The position numbers and the translations under genes are program-made. Shown in pieces: positions 16,084-25,688 of a DNA stretch of 64,000 nucleotides. The notes beneath the pieces were generated by a model. The model worked only from the letters and a program-made list of their open reading frames with translations. It was not told the DNA's origin and searched no databases. Source of the DNA: DAHUYF01 sp035509275 (lineage in GTDB: Bacteria > Pseudomonadota > Alphaproteobacteria > ATCC43930 > CGMCC-115725); NCBI GenBank assembly GCA_035509275.1, contig DATJLU010000036.1, positions 1 through 64,000 of the forward strand, given 5' to 3'. Positions within the stretch are counted from its first letter, which is position 1. Each line of letters starts with the position of its first letter.

Positions 16084-16968
16084 TCAGCTGGCCGTGTCTC
16101 TCACCCAGACCGGTCCCCAGAGATTGAGCGCTTTGCCTCCGGCCGGCCAGCGTTTGCCCGGCACCCCCTTGGCCAGACGCTCAAGCTCGGCGGAGATCTC
16201 GATATTGTTGCCGTCGGGGTCCTTGACCATGAAAAAGAGATTGTTGCCGGCGCCATGGCGGCCCGGCCCCCACCAGATGCCGACATCGTGCGCAGCGAAA
16301 TGATCGGCCCAGTCCCGGATATCGTCCCAGCCCGGCACCTCGAGCGCGAAATGATCGCTGGCGGATTGGGGCGCGCGGAAGACGGCGAAGCTGTGATGCT
16401 CGAGATTGCCGCGCAGGAAGCAGACATTGACTTCGCCGAGCCCGCCCTTGCCGTCATCGACATGAACCGTATCGGAGACGAGGAAGCCCAACACGTCGCG
16501 GTAGAACGCCATCATGGCAGGAAAGCGCTCCGACGCGACGACGACATGCTGAAGGCGGCCGGGCAATCCGGAGACGGTTGCCGGAGACTCCCTGCCCCGT
16601 ACGCCGAAAACCGCGAGCCGGCCATCGGGATCGCGCAACGCAAAGCCGCCCTGAGCGAAAAGCGGCGTCGGCGAAGCGAGCCCCTCGGCGCCGCGCTCGC
16701 GCAGAAAGCGGCGGTAGCGCTCGAGCTGCTCGTCATCCTGCAGCGCAAACGCGCTCCAGGGATGACCGCGCGGCTCGCCCCGGCCGATGACCAGGCGCCG
16801 CTCGTGACCTTCGGCGAGATAGAGGTCGCTGTCGAGACGCGACACGCTCATCCCGAGCGCTCGCGCATAGAAAGCCGCAAGCGCCTTTGGATCCGGTGAA
16901 TCAAGGCGAAGATGATCGAGCGCGGCAGGCCAGAGCGGCGAGACCCCGAGCGTTGCATCCGCCATCAT
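16084..16968 (-). CDS. VOC-superfamily (glyoxalase/extradiol dioxygenase-like) protein, two modules
   Basis: A 294-residue protein with two VOC beta-alpha-beta-beta-beta modules: one from LDHLRLDSPDPKALAAFYA, the second from LQHVVVASERFPAMMAFYRD to DPDGNNIEIS. In the second module His at LQH, His at SDHFALEV and Glu in NNIEIS fit the metal triad of type I extradiol dioxygenases, so it may be a ring-cleavage dioxygenase. The substrate is unknown. ATG 16968 overlaps the stop of the upstream molybdoenzyme gene (ATGA), so the two are coupled. Confidence 0.85.
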   Translation of the reverse strand: MMADATLGVSPLWPAALDHLRLDSPDPKALAAFYARALGMSVSRLDSDLYLAEGHERRLVIGRGEPRGHPWSAFALQDDEQLERYRRFLRERGAEGLASPTPLFAQGGFALRDPDGRLAVFGVRGRESPATVSGLPGRLQHVVVASERFPAMMAFYRDVLGFLVSDTVHVDDGKGGLGEVNVCFLRGNLEHHSFAVFRAPQSASDHFALEVPGWDDIRDWADHFAAHDVGIWWGPGRHGAGNNLFFMVKDPDGNNIEISAELERLAKGVPGKRWPAGGKALNLWGPVWVRDTAS

Positions 16969-19028
16969 GCGGCGCGCACCCAAACCGCGGTGTCGTGGAA
17001 GACGGCCCCGCCATTGGGAAGACCGGGATCGGCGCTGATCAAAGCGTTGATGCCGATGCCTTCGTCGAACGCGCGGTTGGGCCAGATGCCTTCGACCACC
17101 AGGACGCCGCGCTGCAGCCCGTCGAAAGCGCGGGCATGGAGCAGCACGGTGCCGAGGCGATTGCCGAGCCTGACGCGATCGCCATCGCCGAGACCGAGCG
17201 CGGCAAGATCGTCAGGATGGATGCGCACGACCGGCCTGCCCTCGCGCCCGAGGCTCGACGGCATGTTGTTGAAGGTGGTGTTGAGGAAGGAGCGCGCCGG
17301 CGGTGCCACCATGCGGAAGGGATGCTCGGCATCGGAGCGGTCGATCACCGCCACCTGATCGGGAAAGCGCGGCAGCGCCGCATGATTAGGGCCGATCGCG
17401 GCCCAATCGGCATCGAAATGGAAGCGCTTATCGGCATGAGCGAAGCCGTCGAGAAAATGCGCCGTCGCGAAAGGCAGCGCCAGGTCGTGGCCGCCGCGGT
17501 CATAGATGGTCGCGGCATCGGGCAATCCGGAGGCGGCGAGCGTGCCGTCGATGATTTCCCATTCCGTCATGGTAAAGCCGGGATGATCGGCACCGAGTCG
17601 CTTGGCCAGCGCGCAAATGACGGAATGGTTGGAGCGGGCTTCACCAGGCGGCTCGACCACCTTGCGCGCGACCTGAAGGAAGGTGTGAGCGCCGGCGGTG
17701 TAGATGTCGTCGTGCTCCAACATCGTCGTCGCCGGGAGCACGATATCGGCCATCGCCGCCGTCTCGGTCATGAACTGCTCGTGCACGCAGGTGAAGAGGT
17801 CGGAGCGGAGAAATCCGCGGCGCACCTTGTTGGAGTCCGGCGATACGACCAGCGGGTTGGTGTTCTGGATGAGCAGGGCGGTCACCGGCGGCCCGTCGCC
17901 GAGGTCACGTCGATCGCCGGTCAGGATCGGACCAATGCGCGACTGGTCGAGGATGCGGGTTTTGGCATCGACCGCGTCGAGTCCTTCGATAAGGCTGCGG
18001 TTGAGCTTGTAGATGCCCGCGCCATTGGCATAGAGCGCGCCGCCGCCCTCGTGCTGCCAAGCACCGGTGACCGCCGGCAGGCAGCTCGCCGCGAAGAGCT
18101 GCATGGCGCCGTTGCGGCTGCGCGAGAAGCCATAGCCGATACGCAGGAAGCTGCGCTTGGTGCGGCCGTAAAGTCGGGCGAAATCGATGATCGCGCGCTC
18201 GGAAAGCCCGGTGATCGCCGACGCCCAGGCAGGATCGCGGGTGGCAAGATGGGTCTCGAGCGCTTCGGCGCCGCGGGTATAGCGCGCCATGTAGGCGCGG
18301 TCCGCGTAGCCTTCGCGAAACAGCACATGCATCACCGCGCAAGCGAGCGCGGCGTCGGTGCCGGGACGCGGCGCCAGATGGATGTCGGCGACCTCGGCGG
18401 TCGGCGTGCGGTAGGGATCGATGACGACGAAGGTCGCAGCGCGCTCTTTGCGCGCGCGCGTGATGTGCGTCATCAGATTGACCTGTGTCGCGACCGGGTT
18501 GCCGCCCCAGACCACGACCAGATCGGCGAGCGGAATCTCGCGCCCGTCCACGCCGCGCTTGACGCCCGCGCCGGCGAGCCAGCCGCAATCAGAAAGGACG
18601 TTGCAGATGGTCGAGTGCTGACGCGAGTAGCGCATGGCATGGCGCAGCCGGTTGATGCCGTCGCGCTGCACCAGCCCCATGGTGCCGGCGTAGAAATGCG
18701 GCCATACCGTCTCGCTGCCGTAGCGGCGCGCCGCGTCGGCAAAGGCTTCGGCGACCCGGTCCAACGCCTCGTCCCAAGCGATCGGAACGAAGGCCGCCGC
18801 GCCCACGCCTTTATCGCCGACTCGGCGCAGCGGGGTTGTCAGCCGCTCCGGATGGTGCTGGCGCTCGGCATAGTGCGAGACCTTGGCGCAGACCACGCCG
18901 GCGGTATAGGGATGGTTTTTCCGGCCATAAACCCGTCCGATGGTTGCGGGATCGAGGCGCTCCACCTCGAGGGCGCAGGTGCTCGGGCAGTCATGCGGAC
19001 AGACCGAAGGTACAAAGTCGCGCGGCAC
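16965..19028 (-). CDS. Molybdopterin oxidoreductase of the DMSO reductase superfamily
   Basis: A 687-residue enzyme with an N-terminal [4Fe-4S] site, C-P-H-D-C-P-S-T-C followed by V-C-A-K, and bis-MGD-binding regions GGNPVATQVN, IDPYRTPTAEVADIHLAPRPGTDAAL and QNTNPLVVSPDSN, ending in the molydopterin dinucleotide-binding domain (FNNMPSSLG to AVWVRAA). It resembles the COG0243 anaerobic-dehydrogenase group; the substrate cannot be told. There is no Tat signal, so it is cytoplasmic. An in-frame GTG at 19049 is possible, but the GTG at 19028 has GGAGGAGG five bases upstream and is preferred. The VOC gene is coupled downstream. Confidence 0.9.
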   Translation of the reverse strand: MPRDFVPSVCPHDCPSTCALEVERLDPATIGRVYGRKNHPYTAGVVCAKVSHYAERQHHPERLTTPLRRVGDKGVGAAAFVPIAWDEALDRVAEAFADAARRYGSETVWPHFYAGTMGLVQRDGINRLRHAMRYSRQHSTICNVLSDCGWLAGAGVKRGVDGREIPLADLVVVWGGNPVATQVNLMTHITRARKERAATFVVIDPYRTPTAEVADIHLAPRPGTDAALACAVMHVLFREGYADRAYMARYTRGAEALETHLATRDPAWASAITGLSERAIIDFARLYGRTKRSFLRIGYGFSRSRNGAMQLFAASCLPAVTGAWQHEGGGALYANGAGIYKLNRSLIEGLDAVDAKTRILDQSRIGPILTGDRRDLGDGPPVTALLIQNTNPLVVSPDSNKVRRGFLRSDLFTCVHEQFMTETAAMADIVLPATTMLEHDDIYTAGAHTFLQVARKVVEPPGEARSNHSVICALAKRLGADHPGFTMTEWEIIDGTLAASGLPDAATIYDRGGHDLALPFATAHFLDGFAHADKRFHFDADWAAIGPNHAALPRFPDQVAVIDRSDAEHPFRMVAPPARSFLNTTFNNMPSSLGREGRPVVRIHPDDLAALGLGDGDRVRLGNRLGTVLLHARAFDGLQRGVLVVEGIWPNRAFDEGIGINALISADPGLPNGGAVFHDTAVWVRAA

Positions 19029-19148
19029 TGGCACCTCCTCCAGCGCCACTATATGGCGCAGGAAGGGCGCGGGAAAGCCGGTTGCGCCGCCGGTCCCGGG
19101 GTGGCATCGTCAGCCGTCGGCGCCGTGCGACCAGCGCGCTTGCGCGCC

Positions 19149-19187
19149 TTGACGATGACAGCGGCAGTGTTAGGGTATTTACCCTAA
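19149..19187 (+). promoter_or_regulatory. P450 promoter overlapped by an 18-bp inverted repeat
   Basis: TTGACG at 19149-19154 and TAGGGT at 19171-19176 (16-bp spacing) are plausible promoter hexamers. The -10 region lies inside a perfect inverted repeat, TTAGGGTA-TT-TACCCTAA (19170-19187), 21 bases before the P450 start. An operator in this position would be a repressor site. The repressor is unknown and no regulator gene is adjacent. Confidence 0.5.
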
Positions 19188-19208
19188 AGCCGAGGGTGGG
19201 GGCGAGGA

Positions 19209-20600
19209 ATGAGCGTCACCAATCACGGCGAGGCTGGCGCCGCGGCGCCGCGTCTTGCCAAGCCGCGCGTGCCCGAGAAACCGCTGTCGCTCCTTCAGTT
19301 CATGCGCGTGCTGCGCGACAATTCGCTCGCCACCTACCGGCACGAGGCCTACAGCGCCGATATCCTCGAGCGCCGGCTGTTTTGGAAGCGCACCTTCTTC
19401 GTCAACGAACCCAGCGCGCTAAAGCACATTCTGCTCGATAACGTCGCCAACTATCGCAAGACGGAAATCACGCGTCGGCTGCTCGAGCCCGGCCTCGGCC
19501 GCGGCTTGTTGACGAGCGAGGGGGAGACCTGGCGGCGGCATCGCCGGATCATGGCACCGGCCTTCGATCATCGCAGCATCGTCGGCTATGCGCCGATCAT
19601 GACCGAGATCGCCGAGCGGCTGGTGGCCGAATGGGGCGGCCGGCCGCAGGGCACCGAGCTAGACATCGCGGCGGCGATGATGCATGCGACCTTGCACATC
19701 ATTTCGCGGACGATGTTCTCCTCCGATTCCGACGACATCGTCGACATCGTCGAGAAGGGCGTCGAGCGTTACCAAGCCGAAGTACGCCCCGGGCTCGCCG
19801 ATCTGCTCGAACTGCCGGTCTGGTTGTCTCGGCTCGGCTCCGGCCACCATCCCGAGCGCATCTTTACCGAGTTCGACCGCGCCATCGACCGGCTGCTCGC
19901 GGCGCGCGAGCGCGATCCGGCATCGCAGCCCAAGGACCTGCTCGCCCGTCTCATCGCCGCCCGCGACGAAGAAACCGGCGGCGGCATGAGCGCCGCGGAA
20001 GTCCGCAACCAGGTGGTCACCATTTTCATGGCCGGCCACGAGACGACGGCGCTGGCGCTGACCTGGACCTGGTACCTACTGTCGCAGCATCCAGCGGTCG
20101 AAGCCAAGCTCCATGCCGAGTTGGAGGCGGTTCTCGGCGGGCGGACGCCGCGGCACGAGCAGCTCGGCCAACTGCCCTACACCCGCATGGTCATCGAGGA
20201 AGCGATGCGCCTCTATCCGCCGGCCCACACGCTGTCGCGCAGGGCCATGGGCGAGGACGAAGTGCTGGGCCGGCGCATTCCCAAAGGCGCGCAGATCATG
20301 ATCGTGCCCTGGCTGCTGCACCGCAATCCGCGGCTTTGGCCAGATCCTGAGCGCTTCGATCCCGAGCGCTTCGCGCCGGACCGCGCGGCGTCGCGCCATC
20401 GCTTCGCCTATATTCCGTTCGGCGCCGGCCCCCGCATCTGCATCGGCGCCGCCTTCGCCATGGCGGAAGCGATGCTGATCTTGGCGACGGTCGCGCAACG
20501 CTATCGGCTGCGCCTCAAACCCGGTTTCCCCGTGGAGCCGCAAGGCCTCATCACCTTGCGCCCCCGGCATGGCATGCAGATGATCCCGGAGCGGCGCTGA
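19209..20600 (+). CDS. Cytochrome P450
   Basis: A 463-residue soluble P450 monooxygenase. The I-helix oxygen-activation motif AGHETTAL, the K-helix E-x-x-R (EEAMRLYPP), the PERF-type DPERFDPERF and the heme loop FGAGPRICIG with thiolate ligand Cys411 are all present. It has no N-terminal membrane anchor, so it is a class I bacterial enzyme needing ferredoxin and reductase partners, none of which lies nearby. The HETTAL and CIG forms resemble the CYP4/CYP102-like branch, suggesting a fatty-acid or alkane-like substrate, but this is a guess. It converges with putA. Confidence 0.95.
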   Translation: MSVTNHGEAGAAAPRLAKPRVPEKPLSLLQFMRVLRDNSLATYRHEAYSADILERRLFWKRTFFVNEPSALKHILLDNVANYRKTEITRRLLEPGLGRGLLTSEGETWRRHRRIMAPAFDHRSIVGYAPIMTEIAERLVAEWGGRPQGTELDIAAAMMHATLHIISRTMFSSDSDDIVDIVEKGVERYQAEVRPGLADLLELPVWLSRLGSGHHPERIFTEFDRAIDRLLAARERDPASQPKDLLARLIAARDEETGGGMSAAEVRNQVVTIFMAGHETTALALTWTWYLLSQHPAVEAKLHAELEAVLGGRTPRHEQLGQLPYTRMVIEEAMRLYPPAHTLSRRAMGEDEVLGRRIPKGAQIMIVPWLLHRNPRLWPDPERFDPERFAPDRAASRHRFAYIPFGAGPRICIGAAFAMAEAMLILATVAQRYRLRLKPGFPVEPQGLITLRPRHGMQMIPERR

Positions 20601-20620
20601 GCTGTGCTCAGCAATTCGCC

Positions 20621-23600
20621 CTAGCGATCCTCTTCACGCAGCGACAAGAGGCTGGCATTGCCGCCGGCGGCGGTGGTGTCGACGCTCAGCGACCGCTCGA
20701 CGGCGAAGCGGTGAAGATAGTGTGGACCGCCGGCCTTCGGGCCGGTGCCCGACAGGCCTTCGCCGCCAAAGGGCTGCACGCCGACGACGGCGCCGATCAT
20801 GTTGCGGTTGACATAGGTATTGCCGATGGCGAGGCGGCGGTGGATGTGTGCCACCGTCTCATCGATGCGACTGTGAATTCCGAGCGTCAGGCCGTAGCCG
20901 GAAGCGGCGATGGCGTCGAGGACATTGTCGAGCGCATCGCCGCGCCAGCGGACGACATGCAGGATCGGGCCGAACACCTCGCCCTCGAGCACATCGAGGC
21001 GGTCGATCTCGAACGCGCGCGGCGCGAAGAAGCTGCCCTGCTCGGTGCCCGCCGGCAGATCGAGCGCACAGATCAGCCGCCCCTCGCGCACCATCCGCGC
21101 GGCATGTCGCTCGAGCGATTGGCGCGCGTCGTCGTCGATCACCGGACCGATATCGGTGGCGAGGAGCCCCGGATCGCCAATGACGAGCTCGCGCATGGCG
21201 CCGGCGAGCAGGCTCATCGCGCGCGGGGCGATGTCGTCCTGCAGGAACAGCACGCGGAGCGCCGAACAGCGCTGGCCGGCGCTGTTAAAGGCGGAGGCCA
21301 GCACATCGACGACGAGCTGCTCGGGAAGCGCCGATGAATCCGCAATCAGCGCATTCTGCCCGCCAGTTTCGGCGATGAAGGGGACGATCGGGCCGGACCG
21401 CTTGGCAAGCGCAAGATTGATGGTGCGCGCCGTCTCGGTCGAGCCGGTGAAGGCGACGCCGCCGATGCGGGGATCGGCGACAAGCGGCGCGCCGACCTGA
21501 TTGCCGTCGCCGGGCAGCAAGGCCAGCAGATCGCCGGGAATGCCGGCCTCATGCAACAGGCGAACCGCAGCGGCAGCAACGAGCGGCGTCTGCTCCGCGG
21601 GCTTGGCGATGACCGCGTTGCCGGCAGCGAGCGCGGCAAGGATCTGACCGGTGAAGATGGCCAGCGGGAAATTCCACGGCGCGATGCAGGCAAAGACGCC
21701 GCGGCCGTGAAGCGACAGCGTGTCTCGCTCGCCGGTCGGGCCCGGCAGCAGGCTCGGCGCCGCAAATTCGGCACGGGCGCGGCTGGCGTAATAGCGGCAG
21801 TAGTCGACCGCCTCGCGCAGCTCGGCGAGCGCGTCCGGAATGGTCCGCCCGCCCTCGCGCACGATCAGCGACAGCAGTGACGGGTGGCGGGCCTCCATGA
21901 GCTCGGCGGCGCGCTCGAGACAAGCGGCGCGGTGCTCGGCGCCGATCGCGTCCCAACCTGGCGCCGCCGCCGCCGCGCGCGTCAGCGCTTCGTCGAGATG
22001 CGCCTGAGATGCCGTTGCCACCGTGCCGAGCTCGCGCCGGCGATCGGCAGGGTCGAGCACCGGGTTCGCCAGCCCCGCCCTCTCCTCGCCGCCGATGATC
22101 GGTGCGGCGTGCCAAGGCTCGACGGCATAGGTCATCGCCTCAGCCAGCCCGACAAGGCGCAACCGGTCCGACAGATCGATGCCCCGCGAATTGCGGCGCG
22201 ACGCGCCATAGAGCTCCTGCGGCACCGGAATGCGGGGATGGCGCTTTTGCGGCAGGGCGGCCAATCGGGCGATGGGATCGGCGACGATCTCCGCGATGGG
22301 GGCGGCCTCGTCGACGAGCCGATTGACGAAAGACGTGTTCGCACCGTTCTCGAGCAGGCGCCGCACGAGATAGGCCAAGAGGTCCTCATGGCCGCCGACC
22401 GGCGCGTAGACCCGGCAAGGAAGGCCCAGGCCGCCCTTGCCAACGACTTGCTCATGGAGCGCTTCGCCCATGCCGTGCAGGCGCTGAAACTCGAAATCGC
22501 GCCGCTCGCCCGCGAGCTCGAGCACCGCCGCCACGGTGTGCGCATTGTGAGTCGCGAATTGCGGGTAGAACGCGTCGGGCGCGGCGAGGAGCCGTTTGGC
22601 GCAAGCGAGATAGGAAACGTCGGTGGCGAGCTTGCGGGTGAAGACCGGGTAGCCGTCGAGCCCTTGCTCCTGGGCGCGCTTGATCTCGCTGTCCCAATAG
22701 GCGCCTTTCACGAGCCGCAACATCAAGCGGTGCTTGCCGCGACGGGCCAACGCGGCGAGCCAGTCGATCAGCGGCAAGGCCCGCTTCTGGTAGGCCTGGA
22801 CGGCGAGTCCGAGGCCGTTCCAGCCGGCGAGATCGGGATCAAGCGCCACGCGCTCGATGAGGTCGAGCGAAAGCTCGAGCCGGTTCGCTTCCTCGGCATC
22901 GATGGTGAAGCCGATGCCGGCGGACCGCGCGCGCCGCGCCAGCGCGTCGAGGCGCGGGGCGAGTTCGCGCATGACGCGCTCGTGCTGGCTCTCCTCGTAG
23001 CGGGGGTGAAGCGCCGACAGCTTCACCGAAATGCCGGGCCGATCGGCGACGTCATCACCCGTTCCCGCGGCGGCGCCGATGGCGGCGATGGCCGCCTCAT
23101 AGGCGGCGAAATAGCGATCAGCATCGTCGGCATCGCGCGCCGCCTCGCCGAGCATGTCGTAGGAATGACGGTAGCCTTGACGCTCGGCCGGCCGAGCGCG
23201 GTCGAGCGCTTCGGCGATGGTGCGGCCGATGACGAACTGCCGGGCGAGAACGCGGATGGCCGCTGTGACCGCCTGGCGAACGAGCGGCTCACCCGAGCGC
23301 GCCAACAATCGACGGAGAGCTTGGGCGAGATCGCCGTGCGCCTCGCCCTCGCCGATCAATCGCCCGGTGAGCATCAAAGCCCAGGTCGAGGCATTGACCA
23401 GGAGCGAGCCGGAATGGCCCAGATGGCTCGCCCAATCTGCCGGCGCGAGCTTGTCGCGGATGAGGCGGTCCACAGTGGCGGCATCGGGGATCCGCAGCAG
23501 CGCCTCGGCAAGGCACATCAAGGCCACGCCTTCGGGCGAGGACAGCGCATATTCATGAAGCAGGGCATCGATGCCGCCCTTGCCGCGCTGGCGCTTTCGT

Positions 23601-23773
23601 GCCTCGGCGACGAAGCGGCTTGCACGTCGCTCGATGCGCTCGGCCGCCTCCGGCGGCAGCGCCGCCTCGGTCAAAATCCGCGCGACCGCCGCCCCTTCCT
23701 CCTCGCAGTGAGCAAGACGCATCGCTTGGCGCGACGGGTCGGCGGGCGGAGGCGAAGCGAAGACGAGGCCCAT
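20621..23773 (-). CDS. putA: Bifunctional proline dehydrogenase / L-glutamate-gamma-semialdehyde dehydrogenase
   Basis: A 1050-residue PutA that oxidises proline to glutamate in two steps with substrate channelling. The FAD-binding proline dehydrogenase barrel is in the first half (RLVKGAYWDSEIKRAQ, and RYEESQHERV). The aldehyde dehydrogenase half follows, with IAPWNFPLAIFTGQ, catalytic Glu in FIAETGGQNALI and Cys836 in SAGQRCSALR. The N-terminus has no ribbon-helix-helix domain, so this PutA is an enzyme only and not its own repressor. The start is taken at MGLVFASPP; no strong SD is visible, and ATG 23722 is an alternative. Confidence 0.96.
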   Translation of the reverse strand: MGLVFASPPPADPSRQAMRLAHCEEEGAAVARILTEAALPPEAAERIERRASRFVAEARKRQRGKGGIDALLHEYALSSPEGVALMCLAEALLRIPDAATVDRLIRDKLAPADWASHLGHSGSLLVNASTWALMLTGRLIGEGEAHGDLAQALRRLLARSGEPLVRQAVTAAIRVLARQFVIGRTIAEALDRARPAERQGYRHSYDMLGEAARDADDADRYFAAYEAAIAAIGAAAGTGDDVADRPGISVKLSALHPRYEESQHERVMRELAPRLDALARRARSAGIGFTIDAEEANRLELSLDLIERVALDPDLAGWNGLGLAVQAYQKRALPLIDWLAALARRGKHRLMLRLVKGAYWDSEIKRAQEQGLDGYPVFTRKLATDVSYLACAKRLLAAPDAFYPQFATHNAHTVAAVLELAGERRDFEFQRLHGMGEALHEQVVGKGGLGLPCRVYAPVGGHEDLLAYLVRRLLENGANTSFVNRLVDEAAPIAEIVADPIARLAALPQKRHPRIPVPQELYGASRRNSRGIDLSDRLRLVGLAEAMTYAVEPWHAAPIIGGEERAGLANPVLDPADRRRELGTVATASQAHLDEALTRAAAAAPGWDAIGAEHRAACLERAAELMEARHPSLLSLIVREGGRTIPDALAELREAVDYCRYYASRARAEFAAPSLLPGPTGERDTLSLHGRGVFACIAPWNFPLAIFTGQILAALAAGNAVIAKPAEQTPLVAAAAVRLLHEAGIPGDLLALLPGDGNQVGAPLVADPRIGGVAFTGSTETARTINLALAKRSGPIVPFIAETGGQNALIADSSALPEQLVVDVLASAFNSAGQRCSALRVLFLQDDIAPRAMSLLAGAMRELVIGDPGLLATDIGPVIDDDARQSLERHAARMVREGRLICALDLPAGTEQGSFFAPRAFEIDRLDVLEGEVFGPILHVVRWRGDALDNVLDAIAASGYGLTLGIHSRIDETVAHIHRRLAIGNTYVNRNMIGAVVGVQPFGGEGLSGTGPKAGGPHYLHRFAVERSLSVDTTAAGGNASLLSLREEDR

Positions 23774-24230
23774 GGGGTGCTGCTTAACCAAGCTTAGGAC
23801 GATCAGGCGACCTGAGCGAGACGTGTGAAGAAGCGGGCGGCGCGCCAAACCGACGCAAGCCGGACCGGCGCCAGCGATTATGGTAAAGACGGGGCGGTCC
23901 GATCGAGGCCGGGTTGGCGGCGGACGCCTCTCCGGATAGATAGTGTCGGCGCAGAATCTCCCAGCAATAGTGGCCCATCACTAAACCCCGCGGCGCACCA
24001 CTGATCCGCAGGAAGGCTGCGACTCCGGGTCGCGCTGGCGGACCGACCGTGCTATAAGGACGCCGGGATTGTTCGGGACTTGCTCAACCCGACGGTTCCG
24101 GATCATGATGAGACGCAAAAGCGTCCGTGACGACCCTTGGGTCTGAAAGTTCGCCAAGGGGGCCAACCAGACCATATCTGCAATGAACCGCCGGCAAGAG
24201 CGGGGCCAAAGACGGGAGGTAACGCGTATC
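23774..24230. other. Divergent intergenic region between putA and the ABC operon
   Basis: A 457-base gap with no convincing coding frame on either strand. It must hold the putA promoter (minus) and the ABC transporter promoter (plus). I see isolated -10-like hexamers (CATAAT on the minus strand near 23880, TATAAG on the plus strand near 24054) without well-placed -35 elements, and no clear operator or riboswitch. Confidence 0.4.
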
Positions 24231-25583
24231 ATGAAGACCACAACGGTTTCTCGTCGCAAATTTATCAAGCGCGCGGCATTGGCGACGACTGCTGCCGTTG
24301 CAGCACCTTACATGCGCACTTCTTATTCCGCCGGCAAGCTCACGCTTGGCTGCTGGGACCATTGGGTCCCCGGTGCCAATGACACGCTGACCGCGATCGT
24401 CAATGAGTGGGGTGCGCAGAACCACGTCGAGACGCATATCGACTACATCACCTCGGTCGGCGACAAGGATCTGCTGACGGCCAGCGCCGAAGCGGAAGCG
24501 AAGACCGGCCACGACATCATGCAGCATCGCGCCTGGCAGGTTCAGGTGCATCGCGATGTGCTCGAACCGGTCGACGACGTGATCGACCGCCTGGTCAAGG
24601 ATCATGGGCCGATCGCCACGATCAGTGAGTACCTGGCCAAGGACACGCACGGCAAATGGAAAGGCGTACCAACCGTTGTCGGCAGCCAGGTCAAGCCATG
24701 CTGCTCGCGGATCGATCTCTATAATAAATATTGCGGCGTCGACGTCACGAAGATCTTCCCGTTCGGCGACACTCGCGACAAGACCTTGGTCGATGGCTGG
24801 AACTGGGACCTCTATCTGACGACGGCGGAAAAGCTGTTCAAAGGCGGCTATCCCGTCGGTCTCCCGATGGGCCAGACCAGCGATGCGATCGACTGGGTGG
24901 GCGCGCTCTTCCGCTCCTACGGCGCGGTCTTCGTCGACGAGAAGGACAATGTCACCGTCGACAGCGCTGAGACCCGCGCCGCGCTCGAATACGCGCAGAA
25001 GCTGATGAAGTTCAACCCGCCCGATGTCTATGCCTGGGACGATGCCGGCAACAACAAATGGCTCATCTCCGGCAAGGGGTCGAGCATTATGAACCCGCCC
25101 AGCGCCTGGGCCGTGGCGAAGCGCGACAATATCAAGGTGGCGGAGCAGTGCTGGACGCACGACATGCCCCGTGGCCCCAAGGGCCGGTTCGCGCCCTACC
25201 TGCCCTTCTATTATGGCGTGTGGACCTTCGCTCAGAACAAATCGGCGGCCATGGACCTCATCCACTACATCGTCGACAAGCCGCAGGCGAAACGACAGGT
25301 AGCCGCCTCGGTGGGGTACGACTTGCCGGCCTTCAAGAGCTACTACGACTTCGACACCTGGAAAACGGTCGAGCCGCCCAAGGGCACGGTCTACAACTAC
25401 CCGCCGCGCGGCGACGAAGAGCTCAGCATCACCGGCTACCCCGCTCGCGCCGATGTGGCGGCGCAGATCTACAACCAGTCGCTGCAGACCGTGATGATCG
25501 GCAAGGTGTCGCAGGGCGGCGAGAAGATCGACGACGTCGTCAAATGGGCGAAGAACGAGTGCGAGGGCTATCTGCGCAGCTAA
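24231..25583 (+). CDS. ABC transporter substrate-binding protein (family 1), Tat-exported
   Basis: A 450-residue extracytoplasmic binding protein of the sugar/polyol-type ABC systems. The N-terminus has a twin-arginine signal, SRRKFIKRA, then a hydrophobic stretch ending near SAG, so it crosses the membrane folded. The mature sequence starts LTLGCWDHWVPGANDTL, typical of family 1 solute-binding proteins. ATG 24231 follows GGGAGG and precedes the Tat motif. It is first in an operon with two permeases and an ATPase. The ligand is not evident; export by Tat may hint at a cofactor or metal, but this is a guess. Confidence 0.9.
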   Translation: MKTTTVSRRKFIKRAALATTAAVAAPYMRTSYSAGKLTLGCWDHWVPGANDTLTAIVNEWGAQNHVETHIDYITSVGDKDLLTASAEAEAKTGHDIMQHRAWQVQVHRDVLEPVDDVIDRLVKDHGPIATISEYLAKDTHGKWKGVPTVVGSQVKPCCSRIDLYNKYCGVDVTKIFPFGDTRDKTLVDGWNWDLYLTTAEKLFKGGYPVGLPMGQTSDAIDWVGALFRSYGAVFVDEKDNVTVDSAETRAALEYAQKLMKFNPPDVYAWDDAGNNKWLISGKGSSIMNPPSAWAVAKRDNIKVAEQCWTHDMPRGPKGRFAPYLPFYYGVWTFAQNKSAAMDLIHYIVDKPQAKRQVAASVGYDLPAFKSYYDFDTWKTVEPPKGTVYNYPPRGDEELSITGYPARADVAAQIYNQSLQTVMIGKVSQGGEKIDDVVKWAKNECEGYLRS

Positions 25584-25615
25584 GGCTGGGCGGACGGCGT
25601 TAGTCTAATCGCAAC

Positions 25616-25642
25616 GGCGCGGCGTGGTCCCCACGCCGCGCC
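25616..25642 (+). repeat. Intercistronic 12-bp stem-loop
   Basis: GGCGCGGCGTGG and CCACGCCGCGCC form a perfect 12-bp stem with a three-base loop between the binding-protein gene and the first permease. There is no T-run, so it is not a strong terminator. Such hairpins after binding-protein genes usually protect the upstream transcript from 3' exonucleases and keep binding protein in excess over permease. Confidence 0.6.
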
Positions 25643-25688
25643 GGCGTGCGCAAGCCGCGCACCCGTCGCTGGTGGGAGTGGTAACGTC

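Noticed and set aside
16887..19187. A 766-codon plus-strand frame opposite the VOC and molybdoenzyme genes
   Set aside because: The minus-strand molybdopterin oxidoreductase has complete motifs. The plus frame has no recognisable domain and crosses two gene ends.
25616..25642. Terminator after the sugar-binding-protein gene
   Set aside because: The stem is perfect but has no T-run, and the permease and ATPase genes of the same system follow directly.
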